From assembly GCA_027307335.1 (NCBI GenBank), contig DAHUXD010000064.1, forward strand, positions 36,899 through 100,898: a stretch of 64,000 bases of DNA, written 5' to 3'. Positions 34,579-43,101 of this stretch are shown piece by piece (positions within the stretch are counted from its first letter, which is position 1; the number at the start of each line of letters is the position of its first letter). Source of the stretch: Acidobacteriota bacterium (GTDB taxonomy: Bacteria; Acidobacteriota; Thermoanaerobaculia; UBA5066; Gp7-AA6). Both the position numbers and the translations under genes were made by a program. Below the pieces are notes generated by a model, which saw only the letters and a program-made list of their open reading frames with translations, was not told the origin of the DNA and did not search any database.

Positions 34579-35079
34579 TCAGAGGAGACCCACCTCACGA
34601 AATGAAACGCAGCCCGCGGAGCCCACGACGATATGGTCGAGGAGCCGCAGACCGACTGCCTCAGCGGAGGCGCTCACCCTCCGCGTGAACTCCCGGTCCT
34701 CCCGCGAGGGAGTCGGGTCGCCCGACGGATGGTTGTGGTACAGGATAATCCCGACCGCGTTGCAGAGAAGCGCCCGCTTCAGGATCTCCCTGGGCTCCAC
34801 GACCGCCCGGTCGAGCGTGCCTCGATAGACCTCGGGGTCGTGGCGAATGAGGCGGTTGCGGGCGTTGAGATAGAGCGCACCCGTCTGCTCTTGCGAATCG
34901 TCGCCGTGAAGGCCCGCAAGGTACTCCTTCACGAGAGCGGGCTCGTTCAAGAGATTGCCCGACCCACGGAGCTCGCGGGTACCTTCCGCAACCCTAAAGG
35001 CGCGGAGAATGACAGGAATCATTGGGTCATCCGGGGCGTAGGACACGCGCACGGTGACCCGCTTGCGCCGTTCGGCCAC
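34579..35079 (-). CDS. radC: RadC/JAB-family protein
   Basis: Of 166 residues, the C-terminal 120 form the RadC-type JAB metalloprotease-like domain, with the zinc site H-N-H-P-S-G-D-P-T-P-S near residues 115-125 and a following D in S-R-E-D. The usual N-terminal helix-hairpin-helix domain is missing, so this is the short form found on plasmids, prophages and genomic islands. Despite the name, a DNA repair role is unproven. It sits in the element-like block, separately terminated on both sides. Confidence 0.85.
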   Translation of the reverse strand: MAERRKRVTVRVSYAPDDPMIPVILRAFRVAEGTRELRGSGNLLNEPALVKEYLAGLHGDDSQEQTGALYLNARNRLIRHDPEVYRGTLDRAVVEPREILKRALLCNAVGIILYHNHPSGDPTPSREDREFTRRVSASAEAVGLRLLDHIVVGSAGCVSFREVGLL

Positions 35080-35115
35080 AAGGCTCCTCCTTTCAGGAGT
35101 GAGTGTTGAAAAGAG

Positions 35116-35136
35116 AGCCAGCGTTCCACGCTGGCT
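35116..35136 (-). terminator. Rho-independent terminator
   Basis: AGCCAGCG and CGCTGGCT form a perfect 8-bp stem with a 5-base loop, followed on the minus strand by CTCTTTTC. It ends the operon of the RecB-like and SWIM-type genes. Confidence 0.8.
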
Positions 35137-35145
35137 CGGGATGCC

Positions 35146-35931
35146 TCACGAGATGCGGATGAGAGCCTCTTTGGCTCTCTTCGTGTCTCCGAGACAAATG
35201 GGAAGGAAGTCGCACCAGGAGCACCAGGTTCCCGGCCGCTTGTAGAAGTGCTGGGCCTTGATCTCTCGGGCGACGTACTCGGCTTTCCGGAGGAACTCCG
35301 TGAGCTGAGGACCGTTCCTCTTCGAGAGGTGCCACTCGATGCGCGGCTCCTTGGTCTTTACGAAGACGCAGAGCGCCGCCTCCTCTGCTTCGGGCACAGC
35401 GAGGCTGTAGGCTGTGAGCTGATCGGAAAGAGCGACGTCGTGCTCCGCATAGGAAGACGATGACGTCTTGAAGTCCGCGAGAATGAGCCGGCCGTCGCGG
35501 AGGGCAACGAGATCGATGACTCCGATGAAGGGCACATCTACGTTCGGGATCGCAAGCTCGAAGGAACGCTCCGAGCCAAGAACGGTGCCCAGCCGCGGAA
35601 ACTCCTCATCGACGAACTTCTTGAGGAGCGCCTGGCCCGTGAACCCGAGGCCGCTCCAGGTGGCCCGTCCGCTATACCGGACGGGCATCCGCTCGATCTC
35701 TTCCCAGGCCTTCACGAAGAAAGCGCCCGGGTCGCCGTTCATGGTGAACAAGTATGCGAGCGCCTGATGAATGGTCTGCCCGAAGATGAGGTTTGCCGAA
35801 GGCTCCGTCGGCCGGAAGCCCTCGAGGTAATAGAGCCGATATTGCTCCGGGCAGTCGAGGTAGCGGTCGATGCGTGTAAACGAGAGATGCGGAAGGAGGT
35901 TCTTCGCGGTGGTGGCGGTTTCGGTACTCAC
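35146..35931 (-). CDS. RecB/Cas4-like PD-(D/E)XK exonuclease
   Basis: The 261-residue protein begins L-S-F-T-R-I-D-R-Y-L-D-C-P-E-Q-Y (residues 15-30), the conserved entry motif of RecB-family nucleases. G-Q-T-I-H-Q-A near 50-56, then L-I-L-A-D-F-K-T-S near 150-158 give the His, Asp and Lys of the active site. Near the end C-S-W-C-D-F-L-P-I-C, with the Cys in the first motif, is the Cas4/AddB-type iron-sulfur cluster. It likely trims DNA ends in element replication or recombination. There is no CRISPR array or cas1 nearby. It starts at GTG 10 bases after the SWIM-type gene. Confidence 0.85.
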   Translation of the reverse strand: MSTETATTAKNLLPHLSFTRIDRYLDCPEQYRLYYLEGFRPTEPSANLIFGQTIHQALAYLFTMNGDPGAFFVKAWEEIERMPVRYSGRATWSGLGFTGQALLKKFVDEEFPRLGTVLGSERSFELAIPNVDVPFIGVIDLVALRDGRLILADFKTSSSSYAEHDVALSDQLTAYSLAVPEAEEAALCVFVKTKEPRIEWHLSKRNGPQLTEFLRKAEYVAREIKAQHFYKRPGTWCSWCDFLPICLGDTKRAKEALIRIS

Positions 35932-35941
35932 CTCCGTCCCC

Positions 35942-36766
35942 CTAATTCTTGGCGGGGATAACCCGCCGAATATTCATGTACCGCCCGTCAGCCGTCGGCT
36001 CGACGAGAACGCGGCACGGAAGGTCGAGGTCAAGCCCTTCGGCGATTCTCTGGGAGTATTCGGGAAAGCCGGCAAAGCCGAGGATCTCGCCGAGGCGCCG
36101 CGGAGTTCCGAAGAGCTTCAGGAGTTCCCCGTTCGCGTTGAAGGTGAGGAAGAGCCTGCGGCCCCACTTCGTATCCATCGCACGTACGCCCGTGATGCAG
36201 GCGTAAACGGTCCCGTCAGAAGGCTCCGGCTCTGTGGCGTGGCCGTTGCCTTTCCCCTTGTTCCCGAGGAAGCCCTCGACGATCTCCGACTGGAGGGCAA
36301 GCGCCCTCGAGGCCGAAGCCTTGATGTCCGAGGTCGAGAGCTTCGCTACGGGTAGGGAGAACTCAACGGAGAGAGAGTCAATCCTGCCATCGGGGCTGAC
36401 GCTTCTTTTCAAAAGCATCTGCCGGGTCGTGTCCTCGGAAGAATCGTTTCCCTTACGTTCGGGGGCGTGTTCGATCGGGATACGTGTGGCAGGAGAAATG
36501 GCGGCAACCGGCTGAGGAGCGAATCTGCCTCCCTGAGCTGCGAGGACGACACTGATGTGAATGCAGGGTACGCGTTCGCCGCGGCCTGGTGCGTTGTACT
36601 CTCGGCAGGTACAGGTAGGGATGCCGTTCAATCGAACGGTGTGGACGTCGCCCGGGCTTCCCGGCGCGTAGACTTTGAATGCGTCGCCGTTGCGGGCGAC
36701 GACCCAAGCCTTCTTGTCACGCCCGTTTCCGTTTCCTGATTCGGTGGATCCTGGCTGGTCGGTCAC
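35942..36766 (-). CDS. SWIM-type zinc-finger protein, element-associated
   Basis: The start is GTG 36766, which has AAGGAG eight bases upstream. Near residues 50-75, C-T-C-R-E-Y-N-A and C-I-H-I-S-V-V give a C-x-C...C-x-H SWIM zinc finger. The C-terminal 110 residues (T-V-Y-A-C-I-T-G-V-R-A and later strands) look like a separate beta-rich fold, perhaps an OB-like nucleic-acid-binding domain. It is the first gene of an operon with the RecB-like nuclease and divergent from the TraD-like ATPase. A role in handling single-stranded DNA is a guess. Confidence 0.6.
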   Translation of the reverse strand: MTDQPGSTESGNGNGRDKKAWVVARNGDAFKVYAPGSPGDVHTVRLNGIPTCTCREYNAPGRGERVPCIHISVVLAAQGGRFAPQPVAAISPATRIPIEHAPERKGNDSSEDTTRQMLLKRSVSPDGRIDSLSVEFSLPVAKLSTSDIKASASRALALQSEIVEGFLGNKGKGNGHATEPEPSDGTVYACITGVRAMDTKWGRRLFLTFNANGELLKLFGTPRRLGEILGFAGFPEYSQRIAEGLDLDLPCRVLVEPTADGRYMNIRRVIPAKN

Positions 36767-36936
36767 GTCTGTTCTCCTTTCAGAATGTTGGCTGTTCAGG
36801 AAATCGACCCTTCGAGGCGGACTCCTCCCCCGAGACGGCACGTCGCCATCACCCCCTTTTCCGTTGAGCTATTCAGTTGTTAAGGAAGCTGAGCTCAGGT
36901 TAGGACGGAAAAGGAGAAACCACGAGACGGTGAAAG

Positions 36937-36952
36937 TTGTCGTTTGCGGCAA
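36937..36952. promoter_or_regulatory. Palindromic operator candidate, copy 2
   Basis: TTGTCG-TTTG-CGGCAA sits in the divergent gap between the SWIM-type operon and the ATPase gene, 47 bases before ATG 36999. The surrounding block (CGGTGAAAGTTG...CAAGAAGTG) matches that upstream of the XRE gene. The same regulator probably binds both. Confidence 0.55.
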
Positions 36953-36998
36953 GAAGTGACGGCTTTCGCCTTTGTTTCTGCGGGCTCACGCTTTCAGG

Positions 36999-38171
36999 AT
37001 GGACAGCCCGCGCATCGCATTCTTCGGGAAGACTGACTTCCGCAACGAAGGCCGGACCTTCGGCATCCGGCAGGCGGACCGGCGTTCCCACATGTACGCC
37101 CTCGGGAAGACCGGAACCGGCAAGTCGTCGCTCCTTGAGAGACTGCTCCGGCAAGACTTCGTCGCAGGCGAGGGAGCGGCGCTTTTTGATCCGCACGGCG
37201 ATCTGGTCGAGCGCGTGGCGGCGGCTCTGCCGAAGGAGCGACAGGCTGACCTTATCTACCTCGACGTGCCGAATCAGGCTCGTGCGTTCGGCTTCAATCC
37301 GGTCGAACGGGTGCCCCCGGAGCGGCGGCCTCTCGCCGCCTCGGCGCTCGTCGAGGTCTTCAAGAAGATCTGGACGGACTCCTGGGGCCCGCGGCTCGAG
37401 CACATCCTCCGTAACGCCGTCTTCTGCCTTCTCGAACAGCCGGAGGCAACACTCGCCGACATCCCGCGACTCCTCGAAGACCAGGACTTCAGGAAGCGGG
37501 CAGCCGAGCGCGTCGGGAACGCGCAGGTACGGAACTTCTGGCTTCGCGAGTACGAGAACTATCCGGCGAGATTCCGGGCCGAGGCGATCGCCCCGCTTCA
37601 GAACAAGGTCGGCGCGTTTCTCTCCGATCCCGTTCTCTGCCGGATATTGAGCACTCCTAAGAGCTCTTTCGACCTTCGCCGCGTGATGGACGAAGGGAAG
37701 ATCCTCCTCGTGAATCTTGCGAAGGGCCGCATAGGCGAAAGCTCGGCAGCCCTCCTTGGCGCGCTCCTGGTTGCTCGGCTCGGTCTCGCGGGTCTTTCCC
37801 GGTCGGACATCCCCGAAGAAAGGCGGCGGGACTTCTACCTATATATAGACGAGTTCCAGACCTTCGCGACGCTGAGCTTTGTTTCGATGCTCTCGGAGCT
37901 GCGCAAATATAGAGTGAACCTCACCCTCACGAATCAGTTCCTCGGGCAGCTCGACCCTCTGGTGCGTGATTCGGTCCTCGGGAACGTCGGCACGCTCGTC
38001 TCGTTTCGCGTCGGACCAGAAGACGCGGCGTCACTTGCAGAAGAATTCGCACCCGAGTTCTCGGCCTCGGACCTGATTGGCCTCCCGAACTACCGTATCT
38101 ACCTGCGACTCATGATCGACGGCGCGATCTCGAAGCCCTTCAGTGCAACCACAATCCGGCCAGAGGATTAG
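36999..38171 (+). CDS. TraD/VirD4/HerA-like DNA-translocating ATPase
   Basis: I choose ATG 36999 (the frame is open to a TTG at 36972), giving 390 residues. The Walker A motif G-K-T-G-T-G-K-S-S-L is near residues 36-45 and Walker B Y-L-Y-I-D-E-F-Q-T near 280-288, with T-N-Q-F-L near 313-317 as sensor. These are the signs of coupling-protein or HerA hexameric pumps that move DNA. No membrane helix, relaxase or type IV secretion gene accompanies it, so it is either a soluble relative or the remnant of a conjugation system. The operator candidate upstream links it to the XRE regulator. Confidence 0.8.
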   Translation: MDSPRIAFFGKTDFRNEGRTFGIRQADRRSHMYALGKTGTGKSSLLERLLRQDFVAGEGAALFDPHGDLVERVAAALPKERQADLIYLDVPNQARAFGFNPVERVPPERRPLAASALVEVFKKIWTDSWGPRLEHILRNAVFCLLEQPEATLADIPRLLEDQDFRKRAAERVGNAQVRNFWLREYENYPARFRAEAIAPLQNKVGAFLSDPVLCRILSTPKSSFDLRRVMDEGKILLVNLAKGRIGESSAALLGALLVARLGLAGLSRSDIPEERRRDFYLYIDEFQTFATLSFVSMLSELRKYRVNLTLTNQFLGQLDPLVRDSVLGNVGTLVSFRVGPEDAASLAEEFAPEFSASDLIGLPNYRIYLRLMIDGAISKPFSATTIRPED

Positions 38172-38204
38172 GCGCTCGCCTTCGATACTTCGGAGCGGGT
38201 CGTG

Positions 38205-38278
38205 TAAAATGCGCGGTTCGGCAGCAAGCCGGCCAGCGGTCATTGACAACCGAGAGCGTTCCCAGAGTGACCTGGGAA
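38205..38278 (+). promoter_or_regulatory. Promoter and structured leader of the gene at 38338
   Basis: A TAAAAT box at 38205-38210 is a plausible -10 element with a weak -35. It would give a leader of about 120 bases containing a perfect 7-bp hairpin (TTCCCAG / CTGGGAA, 38259-38278) and other GC-rich inverted segments. This is longer and more folded than other leaders in the window. Confidence 0.35.
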
Positions 38279-38337
38279 ACGTGGTTTAAGAGATCCGGTC
38301 GAGCGTGGGCCCCTTCAACCTCCAGCCAAGGAGAGAG

Positions 38338-39081
38338 ATGAGCCCACCCGCAGAAGCCCGTCGGATTTGTATAAGTTGCCGGCAGGAGCTCCCGCCGGAA
38401 TTGAACGGCGCCCCAAGCGCCCCGGCGCAGGCCGAATGGCCCGCCGACGAATCAGACATCCCGCAAGAGATCGCGGTAATCGGAAGCCGCGAGCTTCGAA
38501 CGGACAAATATCGTGTCGTGACCAGTGACCCGGCCCGCGCGCAGCAGCTCAACGAGCTCGCGCGCGTTGAAGCCGAGAATCGGCGGCCCGGTGCGAACCT
38601 ACGCGTCGAGGCGATCGTCGCGGCAAGCCATCCCCAGTTGCGGGACTGGCTGCAGAAGAGTGATCGGCTCGCCGATCCGAAAGAGATGAAAGGCCGCAGC
38701 GACCTCGTGAAGCAGCGGCGATTGGGCATCCTGCGGCACCTCGAAGGCGAGGACCGCGGGTTTCCGCTCGGGCAGCCCGTCCCGACCCATCATTTGCCGC
38801 AGGGCCAGGGCTTCTGGCTCCTGCGCTTGCGAGACGAACTCGAATGGCTTTCGATGCCCGTCTTAAAACCGACACCATCGCGGCCGTACCCGCGGCCCGT
38901 AAAGGACAGACTCAATCATCGGGAGGCGCGCGCCATCCTCGACTGGAAAGCGTCGCGCCTGGATATGTGGTTGGCCGACCGCCCCCACTTAATCGGTGGG
39001 CGCCTGGCGGTCGATTCTTCTCGCGGCGTCCTGTTCGACACGGACGCTTTTGTTCGTTGGGTTTACGCTCTCATGAACTGA
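38338..39081 (+). CDS. Hypothetical protein with N-terminal CxxC motif
   Basis: ATG 38338 is preceded by AAGGAG and gives 247 residues. A C-I-S-C pair lies at residues 11-14 without a visible second pair. The rest is charged and helical, with a C-terminal region rich in Trp and Arg (A-I-L-D-W-K-A-S-R-L-D-M-W-L-A). No family is recognised. It follows the TraD-like ATPase by 166 bases, has its own promoter and ends in a strong terminator, so it is an independent unit of the block. Confidence 0.6.
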   Translation: MSPPAEARRICISCRQELPPELNGAPSAPAQAEWPADESDIPQEIAVIGSRELRTDKYRVVTSDPARAQQLNELARVEAENRRPGANLRVEAIVAASHPQLRDWLQKSDRLADPKEMKGRSDLVKQRRLGILRHLEGEDRGFPLGQPVPTHHLPQGQGFWLLRLRDELEWLSMPVLKPTPSRPYPRPVKDRLNHREARAILDWKASRLDMWLADRPHLIGGRLAVDSSRGVLFDTDAFVRWVYALMN

Positions 39082-39165
39082 AGTAACGATTGGCTCATGC
39101 GTGCATGAGCCGTCGGCTTCGCCCCTTCGCCCCTTCCCACGCATGCTTGCTGCCGGGAAGCCGGG

Positions 39166-39185
39166 CCTCCCGCGAAAGCGGGAGG
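39166..39185 (+). terminator. Rho-independent terminator with GAAA tetraloop
   Basis: CCTCCCGC and GCGGGAGG pair perfectly around a GAAA loop, followed by CGTCCTTTTC. A second hairpin without a T-run (GGCTCATGC / GCATGAGCC, 39092-39111) lies just upstream. Confidence 0.8.
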
Positions 39186-39333
39186 CGTCCTTTTCTTGGA
39201 ACTCCAGCCAGTCTGCCGACACACTCGCGCTGAGCCGGACGGATCTCTCCTTCCAGTAACCAAGAACTCCTTCGACCTTCCTTAAGTGAAGCCCTATGGC
39301 CTGCCCACAGCAACGGTCGGGCGACTCGCGCCT

Positions 39334-41928
39334 CTAGGGTCGATACAGATTGAGCGCAAACGTATTTGTCATGTACACCGCCATCTGACCCCGAGTCACC
39401 GGGTCGCCTGGACAATACTTTCCTGACGTTGTGCCGGCACCCGGGCAGGAACCGATCGCGACTCCTCCTTCGTGCGCCAACTCCTCAATCCAGTTCGCAA
39501 AGGTCGACGGGCAGGTGACGTCGCTGAAGATTCCGCTGCAAGTAGGCGGCGTATACGAAACACCATGCTTGATCTTTAGTAAGAACACGGCCATCTGTTG
39601 GCGCGCGGTGCTTGCTGTCGGACAGAATAGCGGGGGCGACACCTGGCAGCCCGCCGTGACACCTTCGTTGTAGAGCTCCTCGATCCAGTTTGCAAATTGG
39701 CTTGGGCATGTCACGTCGCCGAAAATCCCCTGACAACTAGGCGGCGCATATAATGACCCATGCTCTTCCTTTAGCAGCATCACGGCCATTTGCTGCCGTT
39801 GAATACTACTGTCTGGACAGTACGTCGTCCCGGTATTGCAACCTGCAGTAATTCCGTAGTGCAAGACTGTCTCAACGGCTTTGTACCGGCTATCGCTTTG
39901 CAGCACATCAGTAAAGCTGTTCCCAATATGGAGTAGCCAGGTCTTCAGCAGGCCAGTTTGCGATATCTGCTCGGTGAATGCTGCGTCCCAATGAACCAGT
40001 CCTCCCGGTCGTGTCGCGGATACCTGCAGGACGTAACAATTACCGGCTGCTAAGCAAGAGATGGTACTACCCGGCGCAATCGTGCCATAGTTTGCAGCCG
40101 CGTCAACGGTCGTGTAGGTCGCCGGCGTAGGACCAGCAAAACTGTACACTCCGGGGGATCCGAATGGGGCGGGAATACTTACTACGCCGCTGGCAATCGC
40201 CTGCGCCACTCCGTCGTTCTTCCAAGAGGTCTCCACCTGGACCGTCTCGCCGGGTTCAAACACGCCGTTCAGATTTCCATTAGTAACATTGTTAATGCTG
40301 TGGGAGTCAACCGCTAAAGCGGCCGCAACTGCCGGCTGCGACCTTTCCACCGCATAGTCAACCGGCAGCGCGCCCTGTGATTGGAAAAACGTGCAGCTTC
40401 CCTGAGGATGCAGCGCCTGGTTGAACGTAGCTACATAGCCCGACAGCTGCGGGGCGCCGCTGCCGTTAACCCCATGCTGTATCAGGGAAAAGTACGCTCC
40501 GCCGGCGCCGCACATCCAGTATTCCGGGGGGCTAGTGTCTCCAACGCCGTCGCCGTCGTTATCTTCGGTCGGAAGCCAAATATTTAGCTCTTGCGGGTTG
40601 CCCCACACGAAGTTCCCCGTACTGGACGTCGGAAGGGAGCCGATAACGTAGTACGCATGTTCTTTGTATGGGGTCGGGTTTCCATTAAAGTCAGGCCCGG
40701 GTGTATAGATGAATAGAACCGAGTCAAAGGAGCCATCCGATCTATAGAGCATCCGAAGGTCGTGGGGGTCTACCGGGCCCGTGAGATAGTTCGGGACGGG
40801 AGAGGGCGGGTCTCCAGCATTTGACTGAAACAAGTCGCTCGTTAGCACTCCCGTCGAAGGCACGAAGCCGTTCTGCGTTCGGTCGTACAATTCGAGTGCG
40901 CCTAGGCCGAACGTCGCTGATGGATTGAAGGCAAGCCGCCACCACGTCGCTCCGATTCCCTGCTCGCCCGCGTAGCCCGCAGCGATGTAAAACTTCTGGT
41001 CGAACTTGTTATACATGAACGCTATGTGCCAGTAATAGTCAGACCATGACTGGGTCCTAGGCGAAACGCAGTTGACATTGCTGGATTGAATCAGCCTTGT
41101 GAAAAGAGGAGTTCCCTGACTATTTACTCGCTTTATGAGTTGGATCGACTGAGTTGGGTCGGTCGTTAAAGCCTGCCCGCTCTGCGGTATGAATCCCCAG
41201 TCCGAGCCTGAGTCCACGGAGCCGGTCTTGCTGACTGCGATCGTAATCCAGCCCATGGCTGGCGTTGTAGTTCCCGGCAAGACACAGCCATACTGATCTT
41301 GGCCCGGATGGCCCTGATTTGCACCACCGTTGAAGTCGCCGACGGGTACAATCGCAAAGTACTTATACCCTCCAGCGGCCGCGAGAGGGGCGGTTGACGC
41401 GATGCTGGAACCGGCGCCAAGGCCCCCAACTGTGGTCCAGTCGGCGGGTGGAACGGCCTTGTTGAAGTGAAGAACGGGATTCTGGGCAAGATTCAGATTG
41501 AACTCACCATTGGCGGGGTTACGGGTCACTATGCTTAGTGAGTCACCGATCGCGGGGAAGTTCGCGCCAGGTACAACCGAGTAGCCCATTATGAGCCACT
41601 CTTTTGTGCAGTCATTATCGATACACGCTATGTGTTGTTGGGCGAACTGTTGATCAACGAACGTGCTGGGATCGAGGTTGAGGACGTCCGACCACAAAGT
41701 GCCATTCGAATCGGTCCAATTCGGCACATAGTCCGTGATCACTAGCTGATTCCACTGCCCTGCCTGCCCGGTAAGGGTCCTAGCTGTGAGGAGGGCAAGT
41801 ACAATGGCGCAGGCACTGATACGAACAAGAATGCATCTCGCACTTAGAGCAGCGATGCGCCTCACATTCTGTGCCGCGACGTGTCGTGTGAGACCCAATA
41901 AGTTCCGGGTACGTGCTGCTGACGTCAT
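39334..41928 (-). CDS. Secreted protein with C-terminal SLH triplet
   Basis: ATG 41928 has AAGGGGG nine bases upstream and gives 864 residues. A long basic N-terminus is followed by a signal segment (A-C-A-I-V-L-A-L-L-T-A) near 38-48. Residues about 60-670 are a beta-rich exported domain without recognised homology, containing a calcium-binding-like D-N-D-G-D-G-V-G-D and a CARDB-like stretch (G-N-L-N-G-V-F-E-P-G-E-T). The last about 185 residues are three S-layer homology repeats (C-x-G-I-F-x-D-V-x-C-P-S, then R-x-Q-M-A-V-F-L-L-K). It is probably a cell-surface protein held by SLH binding to the envelope. Confidence 0.85.
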   Translation of the reverse strand: MTSAARTRNLLGLTRHVAAQNVRRIAALSARCILVRISACAIVLALLTARTLTGQAGQWNQLVITDYVPNWTDSNGTLWSDVLNLDPSTFVDQQFAQQHIACIDNDCTKEWLIMGYSVVPGANFPAIGDSLSIVTRNPANGEFNLNLAQNPVLHFNKAVPPADWTTVGGLGAGSSIASTAPLAAAGGYKYFAIVPVGDFNGGANQGHPGQDQYGCVLPGTTTPAMGWITIAVSKTGSVDSGSDWGFIPQSGQALTTDPTQSIQLIKRVNSQGTPLFTRLIQSSNVNCVSPRTQSWSDYYWHIAFMYNKFDQKFYIAAGYAGEQGIGATWWRLAFNPSATFGLGALELYDRTQNGFVPSTGVLTSDLFQSNAGDPPSPVPNYLTGPVDPHDLRMLYRSDGSFDSVLFIYTPGPDFNGNPTPYKEHAYYVIGSLPTSSTGNFVWGNPQELNIWLPTEDNDGDGVGDTSPPEYWMCGAGGAYFSLIQHGVNGSGAPQLSGYVATFNQALHPQGSCTFFQSQGALPVDYAVERSQPAVAAALAVDSHSINNVTNGNLNGVFEPGETVQVETSWKNDGVAQAIASGVVSIPAPFGSPGVYSFAGPTPATYTTVDAAANYGTIAPGSTISCLAAGNCYVLQVSATRPGGLVHWDAAFTEQISQTGLLKTWLLHIGNSFTDVLQSDSRYKAVETVLHYGITAGCNTGTTYCPDSSIQRQQMAVMLLKEEHGSLYAPPSCQGIFGDVTCPSQFANWIEELYNEGVTAGCQVSPPLFCPTASTARQQMAVFLLKIKHGVSYTPPTCSGIFSDVTCPSTFANWIEELAHEGGVAIGSCPGAGTTSGKYCPGDPVTRGQMAVYMTNTFALNLYRP

Positions 41929-42042
41929 TTGGAGTTCCCCCTTTTCGGCTGTAGTAAGACCGTTCACATCGACGGTGCGAGCCAGGCGGCCGATCGGGTG
42001 ACGGCCAATCGTAAAGGAATCCATGTCAGGACGAGGCGCGCT

Positions 42043-43101
42043 TCAGCGGTGACCAAGTGAGCGCAGACTGCGAACCAGTGCACGGCCGACATGCGTTCGA
42101 GCAATCGCACGAGCACGGTCTGCAACCAAGACCCGCCACGCCGTGGCGCTGAGGTCGCGTGTGGCGACCCCTAGCTGGACCACGATCGTTAGCGCGTGTC
42201 CAGTCACTCTCGCAAGGCCACTCTTGCGGCGAGCTACGACGACCGCATGATAGGAGCAAGATGGGTCGCTCGCGAGGTCCGCCTCTTCCATCGCGAGCAG
42301 TCGCTCGATCAACGCATCTCGGTCCGCCTCGGCCACCCTGTCAGACAGTTGCGAAAGGATGACGGCAACGAGATGTCCGCCGAATGGTCGCTCCGCGATG
42401 ACACGAAACAAGCGGTGCACAGCCGGAAGGATCGCTGATGAGCGAATGGCCTCGGATGGATCGTCGGCCACGATAGGTGCTCGAAGGACCGGATAGGCCC
42501 GCCAGGATGCCGGCAGTTCTGCGTAAAGGGCGCGCATCTTGGCCAAGCGGGAGTCGTTCCACTCGGTACGCGATGGACCCACCCACTCTTCGAGATACAG
42601 AATGCCGTCCGGAGTCAGTGCACGCTCGACCCGCGCCAGCAGTCTTTCAACTGAGCGGACGTGGTGAAGCGACGCGTGGAAGAAGACGACATCGTAGTGA
42701 TCGCGTGGCAGCCTGAGGGTGTTCAAGTTGCCGACCCTGTATGAAATACCTGTGACACCCTCGGCTTTCGCTCTCGACTTGGCGATGTCGATGGATACCT
42801 CGGACGCGTCCACTCCCTCGATTGCCTCGCACAGGTCGATGCTGCGTGCGGCGCGCTCGAGGTTTCCGAGACCGCTACCGAGGGATAGTCCTCGCTGAAA
42901 TCGGCGCCCGATGTACCACTTGAAGGCCACGATCGGCCACGCCTCGGGGTGGCCGCTGACGCGGCGGTTGATGGCCTCTCTGCATCTGGGATTCGCCTGC
43001 CAAGAGGCTGGATCCTCATTGGTGTGATGATGCCTATCCCAGTAGGCTCGCGCTTTCTCTTGAGTCGCCTCGCCCAACGCCCCTCCTCCCTGGCCACGCA
43101 T
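42043..43101 (-). CDS. SAM-dependent methyltransferase (class I)
   Basis: With ATG 43101 the product has 352 residues. The SAM-binding motif I is S-L-G-S-G-L-G-N-L-E near residues 72-81, motif II follows as I-E-G-V-D-A-S near 93-99, and D-V-V-F-F-H-A-S-L-H-H-V near 138-149 is the motif IV region. The C-terminal 150 residues are a helical cap that may bind the acceptor. Substrate unknown; small-molecule or glycan acceptors are typical. The frame is open to 43263, but that extension has poor composition. No ribosome binding site decides the start. Confidence 0.75.
   Translation of the reverse strand: MRGQGGGALGEATQEKARAYWDRHHHTNEDPASWQANPRCREAINRRVSGHPEAWPIVAFKWYIGRRFQRGLSLGSGLGNLERAARSIDLCEAIEGVDASEVSIDIAKSRAKAEGVTGISYRVGNLNTLRLPRDHYDVVFFHASLHHVRSVERLLARVERALTPDGILYLEEWVGPSRTEWNDSRLAKMRALYAELPASWRAYPVLRAPIVADDPSEAIRSSAILPAVHRLFRVIAERPFGGHLVAVILSQLSDRVAEADRDALIERLLAMEEADLASDPSCSYHAVVVARRKSGLARVTGHALTIVVQLGVATRDLSATAWRVLVADRARAIARTHVGRALVRSLRSLGHR

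Noticed and set aside
35146..35931. CRISPR-associated Cas4
   Set aside because: Same fold family, but no repeat array, cas1 or cas2 in the window.
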